Source: Phallusia fumigata (lineage: Eukaryota; Chordata; Ascidiacea; Phlebobranchia; Ascidiidae). From it: DNA of 34,381 nt. The stretch spans positions 1 through 34,381 of the forward strand of contig QXVZ01017764.1 in assembly GCA_008931825.1 (NCBI GenBank). The letters are read 5' to 3'. Numbering within the stretch: the first letter of the stretch is position 1; each line of letters begins with the position of its first letter. Of the stretch, positions 1 through 8,899 are shown piece by piece. The position numbers and the translations under genes were made by a program. Under the pieces are notes generated by a model. That model ran no database searches. It was not told the origin of the DNA and saw only the letters and a list, made by a program, of their open reading frames with translations.

Positions 1-45
1 TATATGGAACCCCCATATGGTGAAAGCCACCCTTCTAGTTTTTGC
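1..45 (+). repeat. Family R terminal fragment
   Basis: Ends with CCACCCTTCTAGTTTTT, which is also the end of related copies near 3800 and 28400. It is the truncated end of a dispersed repeat whose rest lies outside the window. Confidence 0.6.
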
Positions 46-299
46 TATGTTTGGACAAATTGTTAGAACTTTGCAATTTTGTACGTTATTTAATTATTTT
101 ATGTTTGTTTACATGCTAAACATATTCCGGGTAATAAAAAGTGACTTGCTCATTCTTGTTTCAAAATGATTCCAACGGAGCTGACTTAGGCCAAAGGTTT
201 TTTATCAGGTATGTTTATCTTTAAAATTTACAAAAACTGTTTACTGACAAATGATTTTTTTGTTAACTTGTGTATTAAATATATGATTGATTGTTTTTT
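46..299. other. AT-rich stretch, no gene seen
   Basis: Thymine-rich sequence without a convincing reading frame, splice pair or match to the other repeats here. Confidence 0.5.
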
Positions 300-640
300 T
301 TACAACTTTGTCCTTGCAATTTAGGCATGAAATGTTTAACCAATTGTAATCAAACTTTGACAGCTGGTAGATGATGTGGCATCAGTTTTTTTGACTTCAT
401 AGTGCTAGTGGCACCAGCTCAAAATGAGTAAACTGTTTTGCTTTTGCACACCACAAATAATAAGTTTCTATGAATACCATAGCCCAAAATTGCAGAAGAA
501 GTTTATCTATGCGAACATAAACTACTTGTAACTCATCAGAAAACCTACTAGGTCGAAAAAGCCCCTGCTGTAATGTTAGCATTAAGTCTGTTTTATTTGT
601 TATTTGTTTTTTTTACCCTTGCAGCTTGATAATCCCTTTG
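300..640 (+). repeat. Family R head fragments
   Basis: Contains the R head (GGCATGAAATGTTT and ACAGCTGGTAGAT) and the R segment around CACCACAAA. The same segments occur near 3350, 18930, 24950 and 28030. Non-coding. Confidence 0.6.
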
Positions 641-2960
641 ACAAGAAATGTTTGACGGAGTTGGATGAAACTTTTGGGCTGGTAGATACCAGATATGGTC
701 ATGGCAATGTGTTATCAGTTTAGTTTAAATCCAACCTCTAAAATTGGCCAAATTATTCAACAATGTCTGTATTTGTTGAAAATTACACAGTTTGTAGAAC
801 ATGCCATTGTGGAGCTTTGATTTCTTTGTTTTACCTTGTAGCTTATTAGTTACCCCACTAACCCCCTAAAATGAGTCAAATTTTAAACAATATCTAAATT
901 GGATTAAATGCACCAGTTTGTAGAACATGCTTGTGTGATATAGCAATAATTTGGACACCATAGCTGTAATATTTTCCTCACTTGTCCTCTAAACTGGATC
1001 ACATTATTAAACAATGCCAGAATTGGTTAAAATGTACAAAGTTTGTCAAACATGTCTCCGATTGTTTGACCTCATAACCCCAGTGATTACTCTGTTGCCA
1101 ATATCCTACATAACTCTTAAGCCCCAAAAGTTGACTGGCCATGCACCTAGGGTTTGTAGATTGTACCACAATAGTGTGTCATTCCCTTATCTTAGTTATT
1201 TTTGTAATCATCAACTCAGCAGATTGTAGTTATGAAACTTAGTTAAAATATCTGCTACAGTGTGGACACGTATCTGGATTGATGCATAATGTTTAATTTT
1301 CTGCCTGCAGAAACAATGATGGCATGAAAAGCTTAGGTAACTATATAAAATATTGTAGTGAATATATATCCTTCAAAAAATTGATAATAGTGTATATGGA
1401 ATGGCAAAATAGTAAAAGCCTGTCTTTTCGTTATGGGTCCCCTTTCGGAAGGTTTTTTCCCCCTGCAGCTTGTCCATGAACTGTTCTATAGATTTGGATA
1501 AAACTTTTACAGCTGGTAGATATGGTTGTGAGGTTTTGCTACCTGATGCATTTGACCAAGGGGTTACAACACTTCCCCCCCAAAATGGGTCTTTTTTTTC
1601 TCCCCTGGAGCTTGTCCACGCACTTTTGGCATGACATGTTTAATGGATTTGGATGAAACTTTCAGAGCTGGTAGATATGGTCAAGGCGGTGTGTCGTCCT
1701 TTTCGATTGACTCCATAGCCCCAATGGTTATCCCGCTAGCCCCCTAAAATGGGTCAAATTATTAAACAATCTCCGAATTGGAAGAAATTTGGACAGTTTG
1801 TTTAACATGTCATTGTGGTACAATAATTNATGGCATGAAAAGCTTAGGTGACTATATAAAATATTGTAGTGAATATATATTCTTCAAAAAATTGATGATA
1901 GTGTATATGGAATGGCAAAATGGTAAAAGCCTGTCTTTTCGTTATGGGTCCCCTTCCGGATTGTTTTTTACCCTGCAGCTTGTCCATGAACTTTTGGCAT
2001 GAACTGTTCTATAGATTTGAATAAAACTTTTACAGCTGGTAGATATGGTTGTGAGGTTTTGCCACCTGATGCATTTGACCAAGTTGCCCAAGGGGTCGCT
2101 AACCCCTTAAAATGGGTCAAATTATCGAACATGTGTCCGAATTGGATGAAATTAGTGTCCGAATTGGATCAAAAACATTTCTTTGTGGTACAATGATTGC
2201 TGTGTTGCACTTTATAGCCCCTGTAGTTACCCAACTGACCCCCTAAAATGGGTGCAATCTGTTTATTGGACCCCATAACCCCAGTGGTTATTCCACTTGC
2301 CTCCTAAACTGGTTCAAATTACTAAACAATGTCCAAATTAAGCGAAATTCGGACAGTTTGTATATCATGCCAATGCAGTGTATTAATTTCTTTGTTTGAC
2401 TCCATAGCCCCAGCAGTTACACCACTAGCCCCCAAAAATAGGTCAAACTGATAAACAAATATTTGTTTGAGAAATTCGTGCTGTTTGTAGAACATTTCAT
2501 GTGCCTTGTACAATGATTGCTGTTTTGCACATAAAAGCCTCAGTGGTTACCCCCAAAAATGGGTGCCATCTGTTTCCTTTGACCCCATAACCCTAGTGGT
2601 ACTCCATTTGCCCCTGGGTCAAACTACTAAACAATGCCTGAATCACATGGCATTATGACAGTTTGTATATTGTATCATTGTGATACAATAATTGCTATGT
2701 CCAGTGTTACCCCACTAACCCCTTAGAATGGGTTAAATTACTGAACAATGTCTAAGTTGAGTGAAATTTTAGGAGTTTGTATAACATGTCTTTGTTGTGC
2801 CTTAATTTATGTGTTTTACCCTATATCCTCAGCAGTTACACCGCTAGCCACCTAAAATGGATCAAATTGTTAAACAAGGTCTGAATTCTATGAAATTTGG
2901 ACGGTTTGTATAACGTGCCATGGTGGTGCATTTGTTGCTGTGTTCTACCCCATACCCTGG
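640..2960 (+). repeat. Family R tandem array, unit about 129 bp
   Basis: A degenerate unit recurs head to tail. Each has a C-rich part (GCCCCAGTGGTTACCCCACT), then CCCCTAAAATGGGTCAAATT, then ATTAAACAATGTCCGAATTG, then GACAGTTTGTATAACATG and CATTGTGGTGCAATGATTG. Copies start near 850, 983, 1112, 2292, 2422, 2715 and 2843, giving a spacing of about 128-133 bp. Frames across it are short and differ between units, so I read it as non-coding. Position 1829 is an undetermined base. Confidence 0.8.
1322..2095 (+). repeat. Direct duplication inside the R array
   Basis: Positions about 1322-1560 and 1832-2095 are near-identical, offset by about 510 bp. Both run from GCATGAAAAGCTTAGGT through GTATATGGAATGGCAAAAT to ACCTGATGCATTTGACCAAG. 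They are much closer to each other than to other R units, so the duplication is recent. The undetermined base at 1829 abuts the second copy. Confidence 0.75.
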
Positions 2961-3250
2961 TAGATTTGTACAGTTTGCACACGTGATAGACAGGCAGCTA
3001 AAGCTGTCCTCTGTAACTTATTTTTTTAAAAGGTAAGGTTATAAAAACAGCAATACATACTCATGTTTATTCATTTTTGCAGAAGTTGTGATGATCTTTC
3101 TCTCATCGTTGATTTTACCTGCATGGGTCGTCAACTGAAAAGTTACATCAGTTTCATCCCATCGTTCAATCATTATGTGTCCCCTTCCAAAAACGGATAC
3201 ATTGTTTTTACTGACTTTTTATTCCTTTTTCTCTTTTCTACCCTGTAGCT
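2960..3250. repeat. Family H fragment and unassigned sequence
   Basis: The first 100 bases resemble family H (TTTGCACACGTGATAGACAG, then AAAAACAGCAATA). The rest up to 3250 has no supported gene. A short frame over 3063-3248 has no relative among the repeated exons. Confidence 0.4.
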
Positions 3251-3820
3251 TGTCCATGACCAACTTTTACAGCTGGTAGATTTGGTCATGGGGTTGTGTT
3301 ATCTGATCCCTTAGCCCCAGTAGTTACCCAATTAGCCTCAAAACAGTAAAACGTTTTTCAAATGATTTGCATGCTCGCAAACACCACAAACGAAAAAGTT
3401 TGATTGGTTTGACCCTGTAGGCCCATCTGTTACCCTCCCAGGCCCCAAAACGGGACAAAAACAATATGTGAAAAACAATATCCGAATTACGTGAAATTCG
3501 GACGGTTTTATAACATGTAATAGTGGTGCAATGATTGCTTCGTATTTTCGAGGAGCCCCAGCATTTACCCCGCTAAACCCCTAAAATTTGTCAATTGCCG
3601 AAACTGGTTGTAACTTGGACAGTTTGTAGAACATGTCACATCGAGAAAAACGCATAATACCACTTCGCATGTGTAAGGACCATGCGTTTCTGACAATAGC
3701 TCAGGTAACTATGATACCCAACTACGGTGTAAAATGTTTGGAATATATCCTCTTTTAATGGGTAATGGTGTATATAAAATGTTTATGTATGGTAATCCAC
3801 CCTTCTATTTTTCTTGAACG
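3250..3820 (+). repeat. Family R copy with terminal segment
   Basis: R head, two to three degenerate 129-bp units, then a segment with inverted arms AAAACGCAT / CATGCGTTT (about 3649 and 3683) and the CCACCCTTCTA terminus. The same order is seen at 28250-28415. Confidence 0.65.
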
Positions 3821-4389
3821 AATCAGTGCTCTTCACAACAAAACGTCCGGCTGACTGTGTATTCCGTATTGTCAGTATTTTCTTCACGGTTGTTAACCCG
3901 TTTCTGTTTTATCGTGCCGTGCAATAAACATGTTCAACTGCATTTGGACTGTTTCTCCTATTTCAGCTTGTTTAGGATTCAGTAAAAGGATGTGTTGACC
4001 GAATTTTGAAACTAATGGTTGATTTTTTGCTATTTTTAATCACCTTTAAAATGTTAGACCCAAACTGAAAGACTGTGAGCAAAATGTACCAAAAAATGGT
4101 GAGAAAATTATGCCTTCAAATTTCAGTTCAGGTTTTGGGTAGAATCCCTAAAGAGGGCTACAATTTTAAAAATTTGTCTGAAATTGATTTTTTTTCAAAT
4201 ATGCGTAAATAGAAATAACAACGCTCTTTATTTGCTTAAAATTTCGATCTAATTGTTCGGTATTAGCATCTATAGACACTAATATTCGATTGGAAATTGG
4301 AAAACTTGGTTTATAAACCTGCGTAATTTATGATAGAAATGTTGTCGATTTTGAAGTGAGACTCTTTGACCTGCATATACCTTCACCTC
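3820..4389. other. Intergenic-like stretch
   Basis: No repeated exon class, no long frame. An AATAAA hexamer sits near 3923 but there is no gene upstream to attach it to. This is the least repetitive part of the left half. Confidence 0.4.
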
Positions 4390-4550
4390 TTCTGCGTTGA
4401 CTCGGATGGGAAGGGTTGGATCGGAATTGATCTGCGAAGGAAAATCGTGTACGAATGAAACTGAAATACGGAAATCCCACAGTTTCCGTTTAAACGGTGG
4501 AGTGTTCGTTTATGTCGACGTCAATGGAAAGCCATGTAGTTAGTTACGAG
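4390..4550 (+). CDS. Class Z exon, copy 1, Cys-containing
   Basis: Product not recognised. The frame from ATG 4406 to TAG 4541-4543 (45 residues) reads through CEGKSCTNETEI and ends NGGVFVYVDVNGKPCS. The donor CGAG|GTAAGT at 4551 matches the donors of the other Z copies (13917, 17276, 25518). Copies 2-4 have lost one base or gained a stop around TNETEI, so this is the best preserved middle part. It lacks the 5' part with DCVVSGWG seen at 17074. The spaced cysteines suggest an extracellular module; that is inference. The 5' boundary is uncertain because no clear acceptor precedes it. Confidence 0.35.
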
Positions 4551-4925
4551 GTAAGTCAAATTATAACATTTTCTTCCCAACGCTGTTTTTTCGTGCATTA
4601 CTATGCACTTTCGTTTCCAAATTTAATTAAATATACTTTGGAGCTAATATGAAATTTTCTTGGTTATAAACGGACATAAGCTTCAATGGCATGCGAGTTT
4701 TGTTTTGTCTTTGCATCTGCGAAACGAACAAATAAAGTTGTTCGAATATCCTGACATAAGTATGACCAAATATGAAGAACATACTATTATTTAAGCGTTA
4801 ACGAGGTAAACGCGCCAAAGTTGATGTAGACTTTTACATGATAATAACGCTAATGACTGCCGATTTTTTTCTTTTAAACACATGTTGCCTCCGGAATGCT
4901 TCCAGCAAACACTGCGGTGTTACAA
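4551..4925. other. Intron or spacer after class Z exon
   Basis: Matches the sequence after the other Z copies (CGTGCATTACTATGCACTTT, then CCAAATTTA). No gene seen; it separates exon Z from the CCAAT/CRE block. Confidence 0.5.
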
Positions 4926-5110
4926 GCGCCAATCAAATCACACCACGTCACGCCAATTCAAGAATCAAGTTTTAGGCGCTTTGCCTTCAGCAACTTATCA
5001 ACCGGCTGCAAATGCAACTAACTAATTGGTGCAATAAAGCCAGCCATTGGACGGATGAAGAGCGCTCCTGTGACGTTTCGAGAGCAAGCGATTTGATTGG
5101 TCGAAAAAAG
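4926..5110 (+). promoter_or_regulatory. CCAAT/CRE promoter-like block, copy 1
   Basis: CCAAT at 4929 and 4953. Inverted CCAAT (ATTGG) at 5025, 5046 and 5096. A CRE-like TGACGTTT lies at 5071 and CACGTCA near 4944. Positions 5044-5078 are identical over 35 bases in all four copies, including third codon positions, although the surroundings have diverged. CCAAT boxes bind NF-Y and TGACGT binds CREB/ATF factors in animals. A promoter role is inferred from the clustering and fixed spacing (21 and 50 bp between ATTGG sites). Confidence 0.55.
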
Positions 5111-5143
5111 GAAAAAATGAAGCCACGTAGCTTTGGCGTGGCG

Positions 5144-5233
5144 ATGCGTCATTCCTTTTCTGAAACTCGTGGAGAAGGCAGCGTTGCTGACGGAAGACCA
5201 CCCGAAGACGTCTCACCAGCGGATAAGATGCAA
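5144..5233 (+). CDS. First-exon candidate, copy 1
   Basis: ATG 5144 with a purine at -3 opens a 30-codon frame (MRHSFSETRGEGSVADG...) to a donor-like CAA|GTAGTT at 5234, aligned with the GTAAAG donors of the other copies. It starts about 45 bp after the last CCAAT box. The RHS near the start is shared with copies 2-4. An upstream in-frame ATG at 5012 lies inside the CCAAT/CRE block and is probably fortuitous. Function unknown. Confidence 0.35.
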
Positions 5234-5397
5234 GTAGTTTCCTTCTTTTAAATAAACTTTTATGGTGTCGTTGTAGAAATAAACTGGGGTGCACACTTGT
5301 TTATTTCTGCACCGATACCGAATTGTAATCTGTTGTTTAGTAAGCTTAAGAAAACTTACCCAATGCACTATACTGCTGTGGAATTATTTTATTTCAG
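5234..5397 (+). other. Intron with block x core
   Basis: Contains GGGGTGCACACTTGTTT near 5287, a relative of block x (GGGTGCACACT) found upstream of class D exons. It ends in the acceptor TTATTTCAG at 5397. Confidence 0.5.
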
Positions 5398-5499
5398 ATC
5401 CTCGTTTGCTTCTGTTCAATGGTTTGGGACCATCCGCTGACTGCTTGACCACCACCCGAACATTGGAGAAACGTGGACAAAAAATTTGATGCAAAACAG
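5398..5499 (+). pseudogene. Class T exon, copy 1
   Basis: 102 nt between acceptor TTTCAG and donor AACAG|GCAAGT, a GC-type donor. The frame RLLLFNGLGPSADC...TRTLEKRGQ aligns with RLLKKASRLSTDC...ARTFFEKRC of copy 2, but a one-base loss near the start and a TGA near the end break it. Function unknown. Confidence 0.4.
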
Positions 5500-5576
5500 G
5501 CAAGTAAATTTTAAATGCAAATCGAACTCTAACGCAACGATTAACTGTTCTTACATTGTGTTGGATTTTATGACTA

Positions 5577-5620
5577 GCATGGGAAGACAGTGTAACGTGC
5601 ACTTATCCTGTCTTCGCATG
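5577..5620 (+). repeat. Intronic hairpin, copy 1
   Basis: Inverted arms GCATGGGAAGACAG and CTGTCTTCGCATG around the loop TGTAACGTGCACTTATC. One mismatch in the stem. Five copies in the window. Confidence 0.6.
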
Positions 5621-5698
5621 TTAACAAAATTTGAAACTCGTATTAAACTTGATTACGTATGACGCAGAATTCCTTGTACTGCACCGTTTTTTTCGCAG

Positions 5699-5767
5699 GA
5701 GATGAAACAGATGCAAAGTTCTGTATTCGAGGGAAAGAGATGCGTAAAGAACAGTGGCTTCTGACAG
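5699..5767 (+). CDS. Class I exon, copy 1
   Basis: 69 nt between TTTCGCAG and ACAG|GTTTAA. In phase 1 the frame is open: DETDAKFCIRGKEMRKEQWL. It corresponds to MYFSGREQRCKDSGF in copy 2. Very basic and charged, no known domain. Length is a multiple of three. Confidence 0.4.
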
Positions 5768-6215
5768 GTTTAATGTACATCCGTTTTTGATCCGGCATGA
5801 TTAATGCAAAACATAAACGCACTCTTATGTGTCTTAATCAGTCGTAATGTTTCGGCTTTTTTTTGTCAACCTAACATATTTTACAAATTTGGTCGTGTCC
5901 AATGACACAACAGTAATATTTTGACAGAAGTTAATAAATCAGAGTTTTTGACATGTTGTGGCACATTAAAATAACAAGTTGTTTCCACGTTTTGGTCAAG
6001 TAATAGTTCAAATTTCTTCGATAGATGGGCATCTGAAGTTGTGCAGTGACAATTTTTTACCCCAGTTCACCCATCGGTTCAACCACAGGCCTCCAAAACG
6101 TGCTTTTTTTAAACAGCAGTATTTAACGAAGTAAGTTACCTAATAGTTTCCTATTTTGATAGTTGATACAATGCAAAGTATTTTAAAGTATTTTGTGACT
6201 TTAGTTTTGTTACAG
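5768..6215 (+). repeat. Spacer with family H repeat
   Basis: About 6010-6205 is family H: GGGCATCTGAAGTTGTGCA, then CAGGCCTCCAAAACG, then ATACAATGCAAAGTATTTTAA. Other copies are near 16185, 16365, 20955 and 24160. The first 240 bases hold nothing recognisable. Confidence 0.55.
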
Positions 6216-6281
6216 ATTTTCGTAAAACTACTACAAAGAGAATTAAAATATGACCTTAAATATGAGGAATCCACGTGTTCG
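6216..6281 (+). CDS. Class L exon, copy 1
   Basis: 66 nt between TTGTTACAG and TTCG|GTGAAT. Phase-0 frame open: IFVKLLQRELKYDLKYEEST then CS. The second L copy (22084-22185) is 102 nt, also phase 0 and open; the 36-nt difference keeps the frame. Function unknown. Confidence 0.4.
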
Positions 6282-6357
6282 GTGAATCTATAACTACTAG
6301 ATGTAAACTAGGTTACATATCGCCTTTATCTCCTGGTACTGTTTCTAATTTATTCAG

Positions 6358-6490
6358 AAAACGGAACGAAAGCGGAATCAGCGTGTTTTCGCCTGCAACA
6401 GAATGGACAAATGTTCGGCTAAACTATATACCATGCGAACCACCCCAAACATCGAACGATATACAACCAATTCGGTGCAACTGCAACTGA
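6358..6490 (+). CDS. Class K exon, copy 1, possibly terminal
   Basis: Acceptor TTTATTCAG at 6357. One frame runs KRNESGISVFSP to NDIQPIRCNCN and stops at TGA 6488. The phase-0 frame (KTERKRNQRVFACNRM...) stays open to a TGA at about 6540 and aligns better with copy 2 (EKKQKRCGRVVCCDRI), keeping KR..RV..C.R. Either could be the 3' end of a coding region. Not recognised. Confidence 0.4.
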
Positions 6491-6499
6491 GTGCCGTTA

Positions 6500-6620
6500 A
6501 CACTTCCCTGCTGCTGGTCCAAGTAGTGAGCACTTGTTGATTTGTACGTAATTATTTGTATGTTGCACTTACTTATTTGCATGTCACGTATGTTTTTGCT
6601 ACATTTGAATGCATAGGAAA
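6500..6620 (+). repeat. Block m, copy 1, degenerate
   Basis: Matches block m (CACTTCCCTGCTGCTG, ATGTTGCACTTACT, GCATGTCACGTATG), but the inverted arms are eroded. Confidence 0.5.
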
Positions 6621-6670
6621 TCCCACACCTAATTGCTCTCAACTTGAATGCTATGTTAGTTTTGTTGCAG

Positions 6671-6775
6671 ATGTGTGGATAACACCTTTTCGAAATGTTA
6701 AATAGATTGCAAAAGCTGCAAAAGCAATAAAGGTATCCGGTTCGTGAACGGCATTCGAAGCAGCACAGACCAAAT
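6671..6775 (+). pseudogene. Class A exon, copy 1
   Basis: 105 nt between TTTGTTGCAG and CAAAT|GTAAG. In phase 1 it reads TPFRNVK, stop, IAKAAKAIKVSGS, stop, TAFEAAQTK. Two codons are missing compared with the 111-nt form. The phase with IDCKSCKSNKGIRFVNGI is open after an early stop. Splice sites are perfect while the frame is broken. Confidence 0.5.
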
Positions 6776-6846
6776 GTAAGCAAACAACCGTAAAACACTT
6801 TTTCGGCAAGTGTTTGTTTAAAATATGTCTATCATTGTTTTTTAAG

Positions 6847-6912
6847 GAAGTATAGCTGCGACGAAGAAGGGAGCAAAACAGACGATGATTCAGATAACCC
6901 GTATTTTCACAG
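6847..6912 (+). CDS. Class B exon, copy 1
   Basis: 66 nt between TTTTTTAAG and CACAG|GTAAGA. Open frame KYSCDEEGSKTDDDSDNPYF, aligned with KYYCDEERNKRDYESDNRHL of other copies; the Cys-Asp-Glu-Glu core and SDN are kept. One of only three B or B-like copies with a canonical GTAAG donor. Acidic, no known domain. Confidence 0.45.
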
Positions 6913-7060
6913 GTAAGATGAAATTAATTTATTTTTTATATGTCACTAATTAATCGTGATTTAAATTCCTTTCCACAAACGAATTAAACTACAAACGAAT
7001 TAATAAAACTAAATACGGAGGTGGCACACATGTGTTTTTATATCTGCGCTTTTTTATCAG

Positions 7061-7137
7061 AACTTTTGACCATCGCTGCTTTAAGGTCTGCTGGGATTTC
7101 AAGAGTACAGTCAATAAAACGATGCTATGCTGAACAG
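7061..7137 (+). pseudogene. Class C exon, copy 1
   Basis: 77 nt from TTTTTATCAG to GAACAG|GCGAGT, a GC donor. It is shorter than the about 97-nt class because an internal stretch is missing. One frame stays open (AALRSAGISRVQSIKRCYAE). Confidence 0.4.
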
Positions 7138-7230
7138 GCGAGTCAACCACATTACCAGTAAAGGATTGGTAAACTAAGATTAAAGACAATGTTCTGGGAT
7201 CAGTTGGTTAACAAAATTTGTATCGTGTAA

Positions 7231-7339
7231 GTTAAACAGGGTGCACACTGTTTCGCTTCCGCGATGTGTGAAATAATTTGCAAGAGGCAGTGTATAGAAA
7301 TAAGTTTCCATATTTCTGTGTGTTGTGTTGTTGTTTCAG
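7231..7339 (+). repeat. Block x, copy 1
   Basis: Conserved intron end before class D exons: AAACAGGGTGCACACTGTTT, then a TTGCAA...GTGTATAGA part, ending TTGTTTCAG. Copies at 8906, 10918, 13423, 31408 and 33070. Confidence 0.6.
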
Positions 7340-7456
7340 GAAATCTTACCGCTGACAAGGCGAACTCTAGATAACTCGGATTGGAGGAGCGTTTTTCTCC
7401 CTTCGTATGAACAACATCCAGTTCATGATAGGACACCATGCAAGCCACATTCTTAA
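7340..7456 (+). pseudogene. Class D exon, copy 1
   Basis: Opens at acceptor TTGTTTCAG and has a 38-codon frame (EILPLTRRTLDNSDWRSVFL...) ending at TAA 7454. It aligns with PLTTLTLGNWDWKRLLYSSC in copy 3. No donor was found before the next acceptor, so it may be terminal or broken. Confidence 0.4.
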
Positions 7457-7507
7457 ATTTCTACACTAATCGGATACAAATACAACAATTTTTTTAATTT
7501 GTTGCAG

Positions 7508-7612
7508 ATTTTTGTCTAAATCCGTTTCGAACACTACAGGAATTTCGACATGAATTCCAAAAAGCTGAAGCGAGTTACAAGTCAACAAGTACATAGCAAC
7601 CAACAGGTTAAT
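7508..7612 (+). pseudogene. Class E exon, copy 1
   Basis: 105 nt between TTGTTGCAG and TTAAT|GTAAGT. Phase 0 has one stop at codon 4, then stays open (IRFEHYRNFDMNSKKLKRV...). Phase 1 (FCLNPFRTLQEFRHEF...) has two late stops. Splice sites intact. Confidence 0.45.
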
Positions 7613-7679
7613 GTAAGTAAACCAACAATTATTAAATTAATTTTAACTTGAATGTAGAAGATTTAAGTTTTCCTTTGGG

Positions 7680-7830
7680 TTAGTGTCGGGAACACTTCCC
7701 TGCTGCTGCTCCGAATAGTGAGCCCGTTTTTTCAATTTTTGCATGATAATATGCATGTTGCACCTGCTATTTCGCATGTCACGTGTGTTCCATTTACTAT
7801 TCGGATGTCAGTATAGGCAGAAGTGTCTAC
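7680..7830 (+). repeat. Block m, copy 2
   Basis: CCGAATAGT at 7711 and its perfect complement ACTATTCGG at 7796 flank ATGCATGTTGCAC and TTTCGCATGTCACGTG. Confidence 0.65.
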
Positions 7831-8008
7831 ACCAAAATATTAACAAATCTCCCAGGTGCATTCGTTTCAACATAGGGTGGTTTGGCTTAAAATAGAAAAA
7901 TATTAAATATGCAGCAAGATTAAGGCTTTGCAATGCATATGAAATTCTCCACTCATTCTTAGGCTTAATTACTCGAAACTTGAATGCTGTGTTGTAGTTT
8001 TGTTGCAG

Positions 8009-8118
8009 ATATCTGTCCAACACCTTTCCGAAATATGAAATGGATTGCAAAACCTGCAGCAGCAAAAGCATTGGAGACATCAGGTACATGAAAGTTATTC
8101 GAAGCATCACGCACAAAT
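8009..8118 (+). pseudogene. Class A exon, copy 2
   Basis: Acceptor TTTTGTTGCAG intact, but the GTAAGC donor is deleted: CACGCACAAAT runs into the intron sequence CATCCGTAAAAC. The frame from its internal ATG is open (MDCKTCSSKSIGDIRYMKVI). The phase-1 frame has the class stop TGA (SGT, stop). No class B exon follows. Confidence 0.45.
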
Positions 8119-8211
8119 CATCCGTAAAACACTGTTTTGCGCCAAGTGAGTGTTTGAGTTCTAGTTTCATACATTAGTATTATCTGTACAACAAACAAAT
8201 TAAACTTAATG

Positions 8212-8270
8212 CGAAGGTGTTACAGAATGCACGCTGACAGCCCCTAATTGCATTGATTATCCTAAGCACA
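8212..8270 (+). repeat. Block n, copy 1, diverged
   Basis: GTTACAGAATGCACGCTGACA then AATTGCATTGATT. Diverged at two positions from the block n 16-mer TACAGAGTGCACGCTG. Confidence 0.55.
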
Positions 8271-8346
8271 TGTTTTCATAATCATTAATATATCTGGCTC
8301 TGTTGTTATTGGTCCTCTTCATGATGGTGACACATTGTTTTACCTC

Positions 8347-8442
8347 GTTTGTCCAACACGTTTCCGAAGTGTCAAATGGATTGCAAAACCCGCAGCGGCT
8401 AAAGCAATGGAGGTATCGTTATTCGAAGCATCGCAAACAACT
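8347..8442 (+). CDS. Class A exon, copy 3, open frame
   Basis: 32 codons open in the phase-1 frame (VCPTRFRSVKWIAKPAAAKA then MEVSLFEASQTT). Compared with other copies, the PAAAK codons differ only at three synonymous third positions. A 12-base in-frame deletion removes exactly the part that carries the TGA in most copies. Donor ACT|GTAACT. The AG acceptor is missing (TTTTACCTCG), so correct splicing is doubtful. This is the best evidence that class A was once translated in this frame. Confidence 0.45.
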
Positions 8443-8495
8443 GTAACTTATACGTTAAGTGTATGTTTCAATTCTGCTTGTCATTGTTTTTGTAG

Positions 8496-8565
8496 ATCAG
8501 TACTGCTGCGACCAACAGGCAAACAACCGAAAGAGACTGCGAATCAGACAACTGACTTTTTTACA
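8496..8565 (+). pseudogene. Class B exon, copy 3
   Basis: Acceptor GTTTTTGTAG, donor TTACA|GTTAAA. Frame DQYCCDQQANNRKRLRIRQL mixes two class frames, so a frame change lies in the middle. Confidence 0.4.
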
Positions 8566-8611
8566 GTTAAACTAAGTACAAGTAATTTTTGTCCATACAC
8601 GAATTAAGGTC

Positions 8612-8680
8612 AATACGGAGGTGGTACAGAGTGTACGCTGACCCCCCATTGTACACCAATTATATCAATTGTCATAAACA
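8612..8680 (+). repeat. Block n, copy 2
   Basis: GAGGTGGTACAGAGTGTACG with one change from the n 16-mer, then TTGTACACCAATT. Confidence 0.6.
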
Positions 8681-8744
8681 CGTTTTGCAATAACTATGCG
8701 TCAATAACAGCGTTATATTTCTCGCTTCGTTATTTTTTTATGAG

Positions 8745-8842
8745 AAGCTTTGACAACCACAGGTCACAAGAGACCGTCACTACTTGCTGGACTGCTTGGA
8801 TTTAGGACAGACAAACGATTGAAACGATTCAGTGCTTAACAG
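8745..8842 (+). pseudogene. Class C exon, copy 2
   Basis: 98 nt, acceptor TTTTTATGAG, donor TTAACAG|GTAAAT. Frame TTTGHKRPSLLAGLLGFRTD aligns with the class core STGHRRRSLLVGLLGF and then meets a stop close to the donor. Confidence 0.45.
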
Positions 8843-8899
8843 GTAAATCGATCACATTACCAGTAAATGATTCTAAACTGAACTTAACAAATTTGTTTA

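Noticed and set aside
5012..5110. Protein coding of the CCAAT/CRE block (MQLT.WCNK...)
   Set aside because: The core is identical at all codon positions in four copies, with CCAAT and CRE motifs at fixed spacing. That pattern fits regulatory DNA.
6671..6775. Selenocysteine reading of the recurring TGA in class A
   Set aside because: Other stops occur in the same frame, and no SECIS-like structure was identified by eye. Shared decay is simpler.
6424..6798. 124-codon frame on the - strand
   Set aside because: It is antisense to exon K, block m and exon A, which have + strand splice sites. Similar - strand frames at 7808, 14098 and 33382 are shadows as well.
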